A stretch of 64,000 nt of DNA from Oceanobacillus_B kapialis (GCF_042685265.1 NZ_JBHUMX010000004.1), one strand, 5' to 3'. Shown: positions 9,648 through 17,113, numbered from the stretch's first letter. Translations and numbers: made by a program. Notes: a model not told the origin generated them from the letters alone.

Positions 9648-9718
9648 GAAAGAACAATAGTTTGATAAACTCATGGGCGGGTTGGCATTCATCTTCCGAT
9701 AGAAGGGAGGTGGTGCCA

Positions 9719-9802
9719 ATGACAGTTTTCGAAGCATTGATGGTAGCATTGACTTTCGGAATGCTGATTGTAGCTATACTGTCATCTAACCAAAAAAAAT
9801 AA
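9719..9802 (+). CDS. Holin-like type I toxin, 27 residues
   Basis: The peptide MTVFEALMVALTFGMLIVAI then LSSNQKK has one hydrophobic span (residues 4-21) and a polar Lys tail. This matches the putative holin-like toxin family (TxpA/BsrG-like) with its hallmark LTFGMLI. The ribosome site GGGAGGTGG is very strong. A convergent RNA with its own promoter overlaps the 3' end. When unrepressed such peptides insert into the membrane. The gene is too short for usual gene finders. A close relative sits at 16872-16958. Confidence 0.85.
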   Translation: MTVFEALMVALTFGMLIVAILSSNQKK

Positions 9803-9939
9803 GCCCCCATTGAGTTAGCGGCTCACTGTGGGTGCTTATTTTAGACCTATACAGCCGATCCCCCTTGCAGGGAATCATGCTATTGCATCAGATCGTCAGC
9901 GCTGGTCCGCTGGCGATCTTTTTATTATAGTATGTTGTT
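9795..9939 (-). ncRNA. Antisense antitoxin RNA of the 9.7-kb toxin
   Basis: On the minus strand a TATAAT box (9946-9951) with a TTTGAA-like -35 box 16 bases before it would start an RNA near 9939. It would end at a hairpin with arms GCACCCACAGTGAGC and GCTAACTCAATGGGGGC followed by eight T residues. It overlaps the 3' part of the toxin mRNA, as in txpA/RatA. Both ends are inferred from sequence. Confidence 0.65.
9891..9923 (+). terminator. Terminator of the toxin mRNA
   Basis: GATCGTCAGC pairs with GCTGGCGATC over an 8-base loop, followed by TTTTT. It lies inside the antitoxin RNA, so the two transcripts overlap by roughly 100 bases. Confidence 0.8.
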
Positions 9940-10083
9940 ACTTTTATTATACCATAAATAAATCAAATTCAAACTGCATTTCTACGGAAACAATTAATTG
10001 ACAACCTATTAATGTAAACCTTATCATTTACTTATAGTTAAATTTATCTGAATTAAATATATTTTTAGAAAGGATGACATGTG

Positions 10084-10820
10084 ATGAGCAGATTAGAAGG
10101 TAAAGTCGTTATTATAACAGGTGGCGCAGGAGGCATGGGGGAATCTCTAGAAGATTTGAAAAGGAAGGCGCAAAAGTTGTAATTACGGATATTAATGAGG
10201 AAAAAGGGAAGGAAATTGCAGAAGATATTGGTGACAAGGCCTTATTTGTCAAACATGATGTAACGGATGAGGAACAGTGGAAGAATGTAGTAAAACAGAC
10301 AGAAGAAAAATTCGGACCAGTAAATGGATTAGTCAATAATGCGGGTTTTTTAGAAGCACCTGAACCAATTGAAACCCAAACAGTAGATACATTTAGAAAA
10401 GCATTTGATATTAATGCAGTATCTACTTTCTTAAGAATGAAGTCTGTCATCCCATCTATGAAGAAAAATGAAAAAGGTTCTATCGTGAATATTTCATCCA
10501 TCTCAGGATTAATGGGTGTGCCGAATCAAGTAGCGTATGTTTCATCAAAATATGCGATTCGTGGTATGACAAAATCAGCAGCACACGAATTAGGAAAACA
10601 TAATATTCGCGTAAACTCTGTACACCCTGGTGTAGTTAAAACAGCGATGATTGCTAGTGAAGGGTTTAAAGAAGCGGAACAAGCTGTAACTGCTCAAATG
10701 CCACTAGGTAGAATTCAAACAGCAGAAGAGCTATCAAACATGATCCTTTTCTTACTCTCAGATGAATCAAATTCTTCTACTGGTGCAGAGTTCGTAGTTG
10801 ATGGTGGGCTTACATCATAA
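10084..10820 (+). pseudogene. SDR-family oxidoreductase, frameshifted near the N-terminus
   Basis: The start MSRLEGKVVIITGGAGGMG carries the NAD(P)-binding glycine motif. The frame is then lost near 10140. The correct sequence continues one base out of frame (ISRRFEKEGAKVVITDINEE) to the normal end at 10820 with VDGGLTS. The catalytic Ser (NISSISG), Tyr and Lys (YVSSKYA) are intact. One missing base therefore breaks an otherwise complete 246-residue classical SDR. The ATG at 10084 has AAAGGATG before it. An internal ATG at 10437 could only give a useless C-terminal half. The substrate is unknown. Confidence 0.8.
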
Positions 10821-10902
10821 TAATACGATACAGAATAAAGAGATGCCTTCTTGGCAATGAAAGATGTTTATCAGTTAAGGGCAAGTTGCAAGGGGATGCT
10901 TA

Positions 10903-11085
10903 ATGAAGTATATTAACGGATTGTATATGTGTCTCATATTGATGATGATTATAATTTTAATTAATACTACGATATTTAATGATGAATACTCAGGCATAGC
11001 CATGTTTATTTCATTAGGAATATTCATATTGGGGAATGTGTTTTTTATAAATGCAAAACAGTCAAGGAATAGCGGAAAAGAATAG
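10903..11085 (+). CDS. Small two-helix membrane protein
   Basis: The 60-residue product has two hydrophobic spans (about 5-23 and 33-50) and a charged C-terminus (QSRNSGKE). AGGGGATG gives a fair ribosome site. I do not recognise the family. It lies between an SDR pseudogene and a decayed toxin locus, and function is unknown. Confidence 0.45.
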   Translation: MKYINGLYMCLILMMIIILINTTIFNDEYSGIAMFISLGIFILGNVFFINAKQSRNSGKE

Positions 11086-11161
11086 TACGTTATTGAGCAA
11101 TCGCAACCTTTTGTTGAAATACATAGCCAAATCCGTCGCTTGAGATAGAGAAGGGTTTGGC

Positions 11162-11240
11162 TTATCTCTTTATGGTTATTATCGAAAAGATGAACGCTAT
11201 TAACCCCCAAAGGATATCATGAGTATTAGCGAATAGGACG
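11162..11240 (-). pseudogene. Decayed holin-like toxin, third copy
   Basis: The stretch CTCATGATATCCTTTGGG followed by TTAATAGCGTTCATC is nearly identical to the intact toxin gene at 16872-16958. One base is lost inside the FGML codons, and the 5' part lacks several bases and a start. It is a dead copy of the same toxin. The rest of 11086-11494 holds repeat R3 (11279-11373) and no gene. Confidence 0.7.
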
Positions 11241-11278
11241 AATTTATTTTTTCTCCAATTTTACTTGTGGTATACAGA

Positions 11279-11373
11279 AGGAACCCTGTCACTAAGCCCA
11301 TAACGAGATACAATAGTCTAAAGAAAACCTTAGATATTTACGCTCACGTTGGCTGGATACATATAATAAAGTA
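11279..11373. repeat. Repeat R3, copy 1 (flank of the TraB locus)
   Basis: About 95 bases (GGAACCCTGTCACTAAGCCC through ATCTTAGATATTTACG-like text) recur at 16345-16440 with scattered differences. It lies to the left of the TraB-family gene in both places. Confidence 0.75.
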
Positions 11374-11493
11374 GCAAATATCTTTTGGAATCATTCATCC
11401 TCTTTCCAAATATACAAAAAGCCACTACTATTCGAGTGGCTCACCAAAATTGTATGTAAGAATCATGACATCTACAAAACCTATTTCATAGTA

Positions 11494-12336
11494 TTAATAG
11501 ACACGTTCAACATTATATCCTCTGTCTCTAAGTTCACTTGGAAGACTTGGGTCAATTAGAGTATGTCCTGAACCTACTACAACAAAGTAGGTTTGTTTGC
11601 TTTCACTTTGTAGTATTTCATCTAGTTTTTGTACCATTTTAATATTACGGGTGTCATTCATTTCTTTTTGATAGTCCTCATCAGCCCGTTTAAGATCATT
11701 AGTCACAATATTAATTAGCTCTTTCTCACTGCTGCTACAGTTACTATGTACCCAGCTATGTCCTAATTGGTTAATCCAGTCAGCTTGTTGATTATATGTT
11801 TGTAGCGTATGTTCTAACATTTTGACCTGTGTATCTAACTTGTAACTACTAAAAACATTATATTGATCTTCTACTGTTTCTAATTCAATAATTTCTTTAC
11901 CATCTTCCAAGGCTCGTTTAAGGAAATATAAATCAACACCATACTCAGGTGTTAAATCGCTTTTCTCCCTGATGAATGCGCCTAGTATACTTTCTATATA
12001 CCAAGGTTGGTATTTTCTAAATGTCTCTAAAGATAACTCCTTCGCTTCTAATATATCGGAAAGTTTCTTTAATGAATGTGGTGATAACACTTTATCCAAT
12101 GTCATACCTTCACGAAATAACGCTAATTCATTGATTTCTTCTGCGTTAACTTCAGGTTTTACTACATTAATTTCTGGAAGGATTACATTTGCATGATCAT
12201 AAGCTTCTTCAATTGCATGTGCAAGTGGGTAGAAATTTTTATGCCCTACATGAATAATCCCTTGTACATACATAGTTGTCGCACCATTCACTACCTTCCA
12301 TAGCAATCCACCATTCCCATCATAATCATACGTCAT
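11494..12336 (-). CDS. TraB/GumN family protein
   Basis: The family start is recognisable: LLWKVVNGATTMYVQGIIHVGH, with the conserved His after the first strand. A Glu follows in VILPEINV, and the C-terminus ends in VVVGSGHTLIDPSLPSELRDRGYNVERVY, giving the GxH motif of the TraB/GumN (TIKI-like) fold at both ends. Members are proposed metal-dependent proteases. No signal peptide is present, so this one is cytoplasmic. The ATG at 12336 has a good GGGATGGTG ribosome site. An ATG eleven codons upstream has only a weak one. A 98-base piece of this gene recurs at 16441-16538. Confidence 0.8.
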   Translation of the reverse strand: MTYDYDGNGGLLWKVVNGATTMYVQGIIHVGHKNFYPLAHAIEEAYDHANVILPEINVVKPEVNAEEINELALFREGMTLDKVLSPHSLKKLSDILEAKELSLETFRKYQPWYIESILGAFIREKSDLTPEYGVDLYFLKRALEDGKEIIELETVEDQYNVFSSYKLDTQVKMLEHTLQTYNQQADWINQLGHSWVHSNCSSSEKELINIVTNDLKRADEDYQKEMNDTRNIKMVQKLDEILQSESKQTYFVVVGSGHTLIDPSLPSELRDRGYNVERVY

Positions 12337-12470
12337 TTTGTCACCATCCCTATTGGTAATCTTGACCATTCACGTACAAACCTTTTACTGAATGCTATCC
12401 TACATATTAGCTTCACTACCAAAGTAAAGAAAGTAATCAAAAAAGTCAAATAAATCGATGTGTAGGCTGT

Positions 12471-12598
12471 TTATCCCGATGCAGTCTTCCCTAAGACGCC
12501 CTTTCAAAACATGAAATGGGATTAAACAGACGCTAACACCCCGCGTTCAGCTAACAATCAGTGGGGAGGCACGGAAACCCGCGCTGATTGAAGTCACT
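12471..12598 (-). repeat. Dispersed hairpin repeat R1, copy a
   Basis: The element begins TTATCCCGATGCAG and ends in the hairpin CAATCAGTGGG ... CGCTGATTGAAG. On the minus strand the hairpin follows the stop codon of the DinB-like gene by about 10 bases, as a 3'-UTR element or terminator would. Confidence 0.8.
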
Positions 12599-12607
12599 AT
12601 CTCATTA

Positions 12608-13078
12608 TTAGTCCCAAATACGTATTCTTGGAAGATCAGCTGTTCTTAAGTAGTCTAATAATTGTCCAGCATGAACAGATTCGTGATATGCGACACGTAG
12701 TAGCATGTCACCTAAACTCCTTATGTAACCTGAATCAGAGCGGTCAATCATGATGTTCTCTAAATCTTCCTGAGAGAAGTCCTGGATGGCTTTTAAAAAT
12801 TGCTTTCGATAAGGTTCTGCAAATTGCAATTCTGCCTCTACTGTAGTAAAAGGGCGTGATTCAAAAGGGGAATTGAAACTGGATAAACTGCCCCTATTTT
12901 CAATGGCCAAATGGTAGTAATGTTCGCTTTCCAACACGTGTCTAATCATTTCCAGACAATGCATTGCTTCATGATCCGGCTTCCAAAGTAGATATTCCTT
13001 TGGGATTGATGTCCATAATTTTATGCTTCTTCTTCTAACTTCTTCAAAATTTAACGTGATTAGATCAATTGAATTCAT
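12608..13078 (-). CDS. DinB-family protein
   Basis: The 156-residue protein is a four-helix DinB/YfiT-like fold. The metal-binding His residues appear in MIRHVLESEHYYH (near 46-55) and AYHESVHAGQLLDYL (near 130-145). Family members bind a divalent metal, and some act as thiol-dependent transferases. Others are of unknown role. The ATG at 13078 follows a strong GGGAGGAAG site. It is a single gene bounded on both sides by R1 repeats. Confidence 0.85.
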   Translation of the reverse strand: MNSIDLITLNFEEVRRRSIKLWTSIPKEYLLWKPDHEAMHCLEMIRHVLESEHYYHLAIENRGSLSSFNSPFESRPFTTVEAELQFAEPYRKQFLKAIQDFSQEDLENIMIDRSDSGYIRSLGDMLLRVAYHESVHAGQLLDYLRTADLPRIRIWD

Positions 13079-13221
13079 GAAACTTCCTCCCTCCTAGATA
13101 TGTTTTCATTATACACGAATAAGTGTTCGTGACAATGTCAAGTTTGGTTAAAAACTTACTTACTCATTTGGGGGAAATGCGTGCGTACTACTCAAGAAAT
13201 AACCACTATTATAAAGGAGAG

Positions 13222-13369
13222 TTTATCCCGAGCAACCGTCCCTAAGACGCTCTTTCAAAACATGACGGAAGCCGTTTTAAATGGAAATAAATGAACTCTC
13301 AAACCCTGCGTTCAACTAACAATCAGTGGGATTAGAAAGAAAATCCCGACTGATTGAAGTTAACTTTGG
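13222..13369 (-). repeat. Dispersed hairpin repeat R1, copy b
   Basis: It begins TTATCCCGAGCAACCGTCCC and ends with AATCAGTGGGAT ... ATCCCGACTGATTGAAGTT. Its hairpin end abuts the stop codon of the SDR remnant at 13371. Confidence 0.8.
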
Positions 13370-13370
13370 A

Positions 13371-13604
13371 TTAATTTTCTCCAAGAAGTGTAGTTGGATC
13401 AAGCCCTGGAGGGAATACCTCTTCAAAGTGATCGTTCTTCTCATAAAGGTTATACCAAGCTTCGGCAATAAGATCTGGGTCTCCTTCTGTTCCAGGTTGT
13501 ATCATGGCTCCGATTGAAAGATGTCCGATAAACACCCCTTTTAGAGCATAAAGTAAAGAGAAATGCCAAGTCGAATATGGTCCGGGACTTAGAGTATACG
13601 TCCG
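13371..13604 (-). pseudogene. C-terminal remnant of an SDR-family oxidoreductase
   Basis: About 77 codons read TYTLSPGPYSTWHFSLLYAL, then GVFIGHLSIGAMIQPG, and end DLIAEAWYNLYEKNDHFEEV with FPPGLDPTTLLGEN. This is the C-terminal part of a short-chain dehydrogenase-like protein. A stop codon lies directly upstream, so the Rossmann domain and active site are gone. What remains is bounded by an R1 repeat. Confidence 0.6.
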
Positions 13605-13788
13605 TTAAAATGTTGACGGTGTAATTACATGTTAAAGTCAAAGTTACCCAACAAACAGGCGCTATCCTTAAATAAGGATAAGCGCTTATTTTTCATTGTA
13701 GTACCTGAATAAGAGAAGGCATTATTCTAAGTAAAGCGTGTTATAGGTAAGATGAACTGAAGAAAATATTTTCACTAGATTGACTGTT

Positions 13789-13802
13789 AACGATATATCG
13801 TT
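13789..13802. promoter_or_regulatory. PadR operator 1
   Basis: AACGATATATCGTT is a perfect 14-bp palindrome that matches the core of the larger palindrome 22 bases downstream. Confidence 0.65.
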
Positions 13803-13843
13803 TATATTTTAAGTTAACGATATATCGTTAACTTAAAATATAA
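13802..13843. promoter_or_regulatory. PadR operator 2, perfect 42-bp palindrome
   Basis: The sequence is symmetrical over 42 bases around TCGTTAAC arms: the right half reads TATCGTTAACTTAAAATATA and the left half is its exact reverse complement. It lies 20 bases before the PadR-type gene and contains the same AACGATATATCGTT core as the upstream site, so autoregulation is likely. Confidence 0.75.
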
Positions 13844-13862
13844 TTAACAGGAGGTCGTTAAT

Positions 13863-14528
13863 GTGTACAAAAGACCTGATATGGGCCAAGATCCTTTTTT
13901 AAAAGGACAGAGTCATTTTTATCATCATGGTGTCTTTAGAGGCAACAGATTCGACGCGGAAGTTGGGATGGAAAACGGTAACTTTGACGGGCGAGGCAGA
14001 CCTCATGTCTTCGCAGGCAAAGAATTTGGTGAGGATACTAGTGGTGAACGTTTCTTCGGGCGTGGTGATCTCAAGATTGTCTTATTAAAATTGTTACAAG
14101 AACAATCAAGACATGGATATGGATTAATCAAAGAGCTTGAGGAAAAGTTTAAGGGGCTTTATTCGCCTAGTCCCGGTTCCGTTTATCCTATTCTACAGAT
14201 GCTTGAGGATCAAGATTTAGTTAATGTAATCAAAGAAGGTCGGAAAAAAGTTTATCATCTTACAGATGAGGGGCAAGCCTTTTTGAACAAAAACCAAGAT
14301 GAAGATCCTGTTAACTCAAGAATGAATGTGCTTGAAAATGTGGACCTGGACGAAATTCAGACTTTAAGATCTAACATTCAGGGTTTATTCTATGAATTTT
14401 TCAAGGTGGGCCGTCAAGCTATAGAAAAGCCCGAAAAGAAGGAACAACTACAAAACCTGCTCGAAAAAACACGGGCAGAGCTTTTGAAAATAGTTGATGA
14501 CGAAGAGAAAAACTCAGATGGACAATAA
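13863..14528 (+). CDS. PadR-family transcriptional regulator with long N-terminal tail
   Basis: The 221-residue protein starts with GTG, seven bases after AGGAGG. Residues 1-65 are a Gly/Phe/His-rich, probably disordered tail. Residues 68-145 are the PadR winged helix (LLQEQSRHGYGLIKELEEKF, SPSPGSVYPILQMLEDQDLV). The rest is a helical dimerisation domain. PadR proteins of this long-tailed kind often repress transport or detoxification genes. The two palindromes upstream suggest autoregulation. It forms an operon with the VOC gene 29 bases downstream. Confidence 0.85.
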   Translation: MYKRPDMGQDPFLKGQSHFYHHGVFRGNRFDAEVGMENGNFDGRGRPHVFAGKEFGEDTSGERFFGRGDLKIVLLKLLQEQSRHGYGLIKELEEKFKGLYSPSPGSVYPILQMLEDQDLVNVIKEGRKKVYHLTDEGQAFLNKNQDEDPVNSRMNVLENVDLDEIQTLRSNIQGLFYEFFKVGRQAIEKPEKKEQLQNLLEKTRAELLKIVDDEEKNSDGQ

Positions 14529-14557
14529 TTATTAAAAATATAAAAGGAGACTTTAAA

Positions 14558-14932
14558 TTGACAATTACACTTAACCACACAGTGGTTTTCGCTAAAAATA
14601 ATGATAAAGCTGCACACGAATTTGCAGAGAATATGGGCCTAAAACTTAATGGTTATGAAGGGATAGACAATAAGTTTGCAGAAGTGCAAGTTAATGACGA
14701 TCTTTCTATTTTCTTTATGACAATTGAGGATGATACTCCACAACAGCATTTAGCTTTCAGTGTTGATGGACATACTTTTGACCAGGTTCATGAACAACTT
14801 CGTAAAAGGAATGTAGCCTTTGGGAACAGCCCGTTTGAAACAGACAATCGACGCACAGATCACCCATTTGCTTCCCGTGGGTTGTTTTGGACTAATTTAG
14901 ATGGTTGCCTATTTGAAGTTATGACTGATTAG
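14558..14932 (+). CDS. VOC-family protein (glyoxalase/bleomycin-resistance fold)
   Basis: This is a 124-residue single VOC unit with two beta-alpha-beta modules, TITLNHTVVFAKNN and HLAFSVDGHTFDQVHEQL, ending FWTNLDGCLFEVMTD. The start is TTG behind AAAGGAGAC, 29 bases after the PadR regulator, so both are one operon and a toxic compound may be the shared signal. The reaction is not predictable. The downstream stretch to 15034 holds nothing I can support. Confidence 0.8.
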   Translation: MTITLNHTVVFAKNNDKAAHEFAENMGLKLNGYEGIDNKFAEVQVNDDLSIFFMTIEDDTPQQHLAFSVDGHTFDQVHEQLRKRNVAFGNSPFETDNRRTDHPFASRGLFWTNLDGCLFEVMTD

Positions 14933-15034
14933 CCATAATCCATGTTGAGAATCACATTGGATATTGCGGAAATGGCTCTTTGGTTCTGGCGAAATCGAGC
15001 CAGATTGTGGAGGAACAATGTAAAGCATAATAGA

Positions 15035-15088
15035 GATTGTGAAGAATTATACTTAAAGTAACGAGAGCAATTTAGATTAATAAGAAAA
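15035..15088. repeat. Dispersed repeat R2, copy 1
   Basis: GATTGTGAAGAATTATACTT then AAAGTAACGAGAGC recurs, with small changes, at 40291-40325 and 41607-41660. The tail (TTAGATTAATAAGAA) matches the third copy. Confidence 0.6.
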
Positions 15089-15119
15089 GAGTGCTTTTCC
15101 AATTAAGAAAGCACTCTTA
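15086..15119 (-). terminator. Terminator of the TetR/SMR operon
   Basis: AAGAGTGCTTT and AAAGCACTCTT form a stem 15 bases past the SMR stop, with T-rich flanks on either strand. Confidence 0.8.
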
Positions 15120-15134
15120 TATTTGGACTTTTAT

Positions 15135-15518
15135 TTATTCAGTATTATTACTTGGAACAATTGAGGATTCATTTGCCTCATGATTACTTGCTTCACCATG
15201 CCCTGGTCCAAATAGATTCAAGACTACAACTCCTATAAGAATTAATGCAATTCCAGCAACACTGGCAACATTAATTTTCTCTTTCCAAATTAGAACCGAA
15301 ATAAGCGTAGTAGCAACTATACCTATTCCAGACCAAAGGGCATAGGCAGTATTAAGTGGAATAGTCTTTATTGCCATTGATAAAAAGAAAAATGAGCCTA
15401 TAAAAGCAATTATTACACCAATTGTAGGGTAGAGTTTCGAAAATCCTTCTGACGCTTTGAGCATAGATGTTCCAATAAGTTCTCCTACTATAGCAAGCGC
15501 TAAGTATAAGTACGACAT
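15135..15518 (-). CDS. Small multidrug resistance (SMR) transporter
   Basis: The product is 127 residues with four membrane helices in the first 105. It begins MSYLYLALAIVGELIGTSML, with the membrane Glu of SMR pumps at position 13. It also has the SMR signature TAYALWSGIGIVATTLI and a final helix ending GVVLNLFG. The C-terminal 22 residues are a polar tail longer than in EmrE. SMR proteins export cationic biocides in exchange for protons. The ATG directly follows the stop of the TetR gene (TAAATG), so the two are translationally coupled. Confidence 0.9.
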   Translation of the reverse strand: MSYLYLALAIVGELIGTSMLKASEGFSKLYPTIGVIIAFIGSFFFLSMAIKTIPLNTAYALWSGIGIVATTLISVLIWKEKINVASVAGIALILIGVVVLNLFGPGHGEASNHEANESSIVPSNNTE

Positions 15519-16073
15519 TTACTCTTCCCCCTTTATCATATTATTTAATTTATTAATAACATTATTTTTAAGATTCGCGTCTAGTGAACCTAATTCAAAT
15601 ATTTCCGAAAACCACATTCCATCTATTGCTAAGCGGATTATTGTAACATTAATAGGGTCTATACCATCATTCATCAGTTTACCAAGTAAGATGTCATATT
15701 CCTTTTTGTACTCTTCCAGTAAACTTGGATTAGTAAACATTGCAGCTAGAAGGGCAGAAGAAAGACGTTTATCATGATTTAAATCAGAAAATGTGGCTTT
15801 GATGTAAGCACTAGTCCAATTACTAACTCCACTTTTATTATTATTTTTAACTATTGATTCTATGCTTTTAAAGTAACGGTAGGTCCAGTCTTGTACCATC
15901 CCTATAATTAATGCTTCCTTACTTGAATAGTGATACAGTAAGCCACCTTTGCTAAGCCCAGCTTTTTTTGCAACAGCTTCTAATGTTAATTTTGCGACAC
16001 CTTCTTCTTTAACAATATCAGCAGCGGCATTTAATATAATGCTTTTTTTATCTTCAGAATTTGAAATGGACAT
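15519..16073 (-). CDS. TetR-family regulator of the SMR pump
   Basis: The 184-residue protein has a TetR N-terminus (KKSIILNAAADIVKEEGVAK) and recognition helix KKAGLSKGGLLYHYSSKEAL at about residues 33-52. The rest is an all-helical ligand and dimer domain of normal length. The ribosome site AAGGAGG is strong. It sits upstream of and is coupled to the SMR pump, and a perfect 34-bp palindrome lies 27 bases before its start. This indicates autorepression relieved by a pump substrate. Confidence 0.88.
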   Translation of the reverse strand: MSISNSEDKKSIILNAAADIVKEEGVAKLTLEAVAKKAGLSKGGLLYHYSSKEALIIGMVQDWTYRYFKSIESIVKNNNKSGVSNWTSAYIKATFSDLNHDKRLSSALLAAMFTNPSLLEEYKKEYDILLGKLMNDGIDPINVTIIRLAIDGMWFSEIFELGSLDANLKNNVINKLNNMIKGEE

Positions 16074-16099
16074 ACAAAATCCTCCTTGATTACTCGATA

Positions 16100-16133
16100 T
16101 GACAACTATACCGTCCGGACGGTATAGTTGTCA
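16100..16133. promoter_or_regulatory. Perfect 34-bp palindromic operator of the TetR/SMR operon
   Basis: TGACAACTATACCGTCC is followed at once by its exact reverse complement. The core ATACCGTCCGGACGGTAT is typical of TetR-family operators. Confidence 0.85.
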
Positions 16134-16344
16134 ATAGATTAAATTATTATATTTTGAGTGGAGTTTGTGAAAGTATTCAATAAACTATAGGGCGCCTTCG
16201 TTCAAGAAGAAAATAATAATCTTCCATAATCGAGCGCGTTTGTTGGACAATATAAGTAGAAAATGAACAAGCTTTACAGGGACGGGTCTCTCTTAGAGTA
16301 GAGAAATCCGGCTTTTATGTTCCATAAGTTAAAATGTTGGCTTT

Positions 16345-16594
16345 AGGAACCCTGTTACTAAACCTATAAAGAGATACATTAGACTAAAGAAAATCTTAGA
16401 TATTTACGTTATCGTTGTGCCGGCTACATGTAATGAAGTACATTTTGACTTGTGTATCTAAATTGTAACTACTAAAAACATTATATTGATCTTCAACTGT
16501 TTCTAATTCAATAATTTCTTTACCATCTTCCAAGGCTCACAATCAGTGGTGGAAGAAGGAAAATCCCACTGATTGAAATTTCACTTTATGGCAA
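16345..16594. repeat. Collapsed second copy of the TraB locus (R3 + TraB fragment + R1c hairpin)
   Basis: 16345-16440 repeats R3. 16441-16538 repeats 98 bases of the TraB-family gene (11818-11915) almost exactly. 16540-16594 is the end of an R1 hairpin element. The order matches the intact locus at 11279-12598, so this looks like a duplicated locus reduced by internal deletions. The rest of 16134-16344 and 16595-16710 holds no gene I can support. Confidence 0.75.
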
Positions 16595-16710
16595 GATAAA
16601 GTTGGCTCATTTATATATAAGTGCGTGAATAACTTGCCTAGATGGCATCAATAGAAGTGGGGCGGCACTTGATTATGTGCTATCTCCACTTATCTAGAAG
16701 ATATTAGAAG

Positions 16711-16738
16711 TGTACATTCTTACCCAGCGTGGTATAAT
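16711..16738 (+). promoter_or_regulatory. Promoter of the second antitoxin RNA
   Basis: TGTACA and TATAAT are separated by 16 bases and point toward the convergent antitoxin RNA. Confidence 0.6.
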
Positions 16739-16744
16739 AAAGGT

Positions 16745-16880
16745 AGAAGATCATAAAATAATAAAGACCGCCCATGCTGTAACATGGACGGCCAATAGAC
16801 TGAACCCCGACAAGAGGGGTTGGTAGCTCAGGAAAATAATCCCTCACATACCTGCTAAAGTGCATGAGGGGTTATTTTTT
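16745..16880 (+). ncRNA. Antisense antitoxin RNA of the 16.9-kb toxin
   Basis: The RNA would start about seven bases after the TATAAT at 16738. It would end at a terminator with arms AATAATCCCTCA and TGAGGGGTTATT followed by TTTTT, which covers the last codons of the toxin gene on the other strand. The arrangement mirrors the module at 9.7 kb. Ends are inferred. Confidence 0.65.
16755..16793 (-). terminator. Terminator of the second toxin mRNA
   Basis: On the minus strand GGCCGTCCATG pairs with CATGGGCGGTC and is followed by TTTATTATTTT. It lies within the antitoxin RNA. Confidence 0.75.
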
Positions 16881-16958
16881 ATGGTTTTTATCAGAAACGA
16901 TGAACGCTATTAACATCCCAAAGGATATCATGAGCGTTAGTGCGCTAACAATGTCCAT
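16872..16958 (-). CDS. Holin-like type I toxin, 28 residues
   Basis: The peptide starts MDIVSALTLMISFGMLIAFI and ends VSDKNHKK, one membrane span followed by a basic tail. It carries the same FGMLI core as the toxin at 9719. GGGAGGTG seven bases before the ATG is a strong ribosome site. The convergent RNA on the plus strand, with its own promoter and terminator, makes this a type I toxin-antitoxin module. A dead relative lies at 11162-11240. Confidence 0.85.
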   Translation of the reverse strand: MDIVSALTLMISFGMLIAFIVSDKNHKK

Positions 16959-17113
16959 AGGCAAACACCTCCCTCCCTGGAAGTCTCCAATTAAGACTAA
17001 CGGCAGATCAACAGTGCTACCAAACCCCTCATGCGAAGCCAATCTATTATATTAATTGTATCATAGTTTGATTATATAAAGTTAAGCTTCACTAGTTAAA
17101 TACTACATAGAAT

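Noticed and set aside
12471..12598. R1 hairpins as a CRISPR array
   Set aside because: Copies are single, scattered over 50 kb, of variable arm sequence and without spacers.
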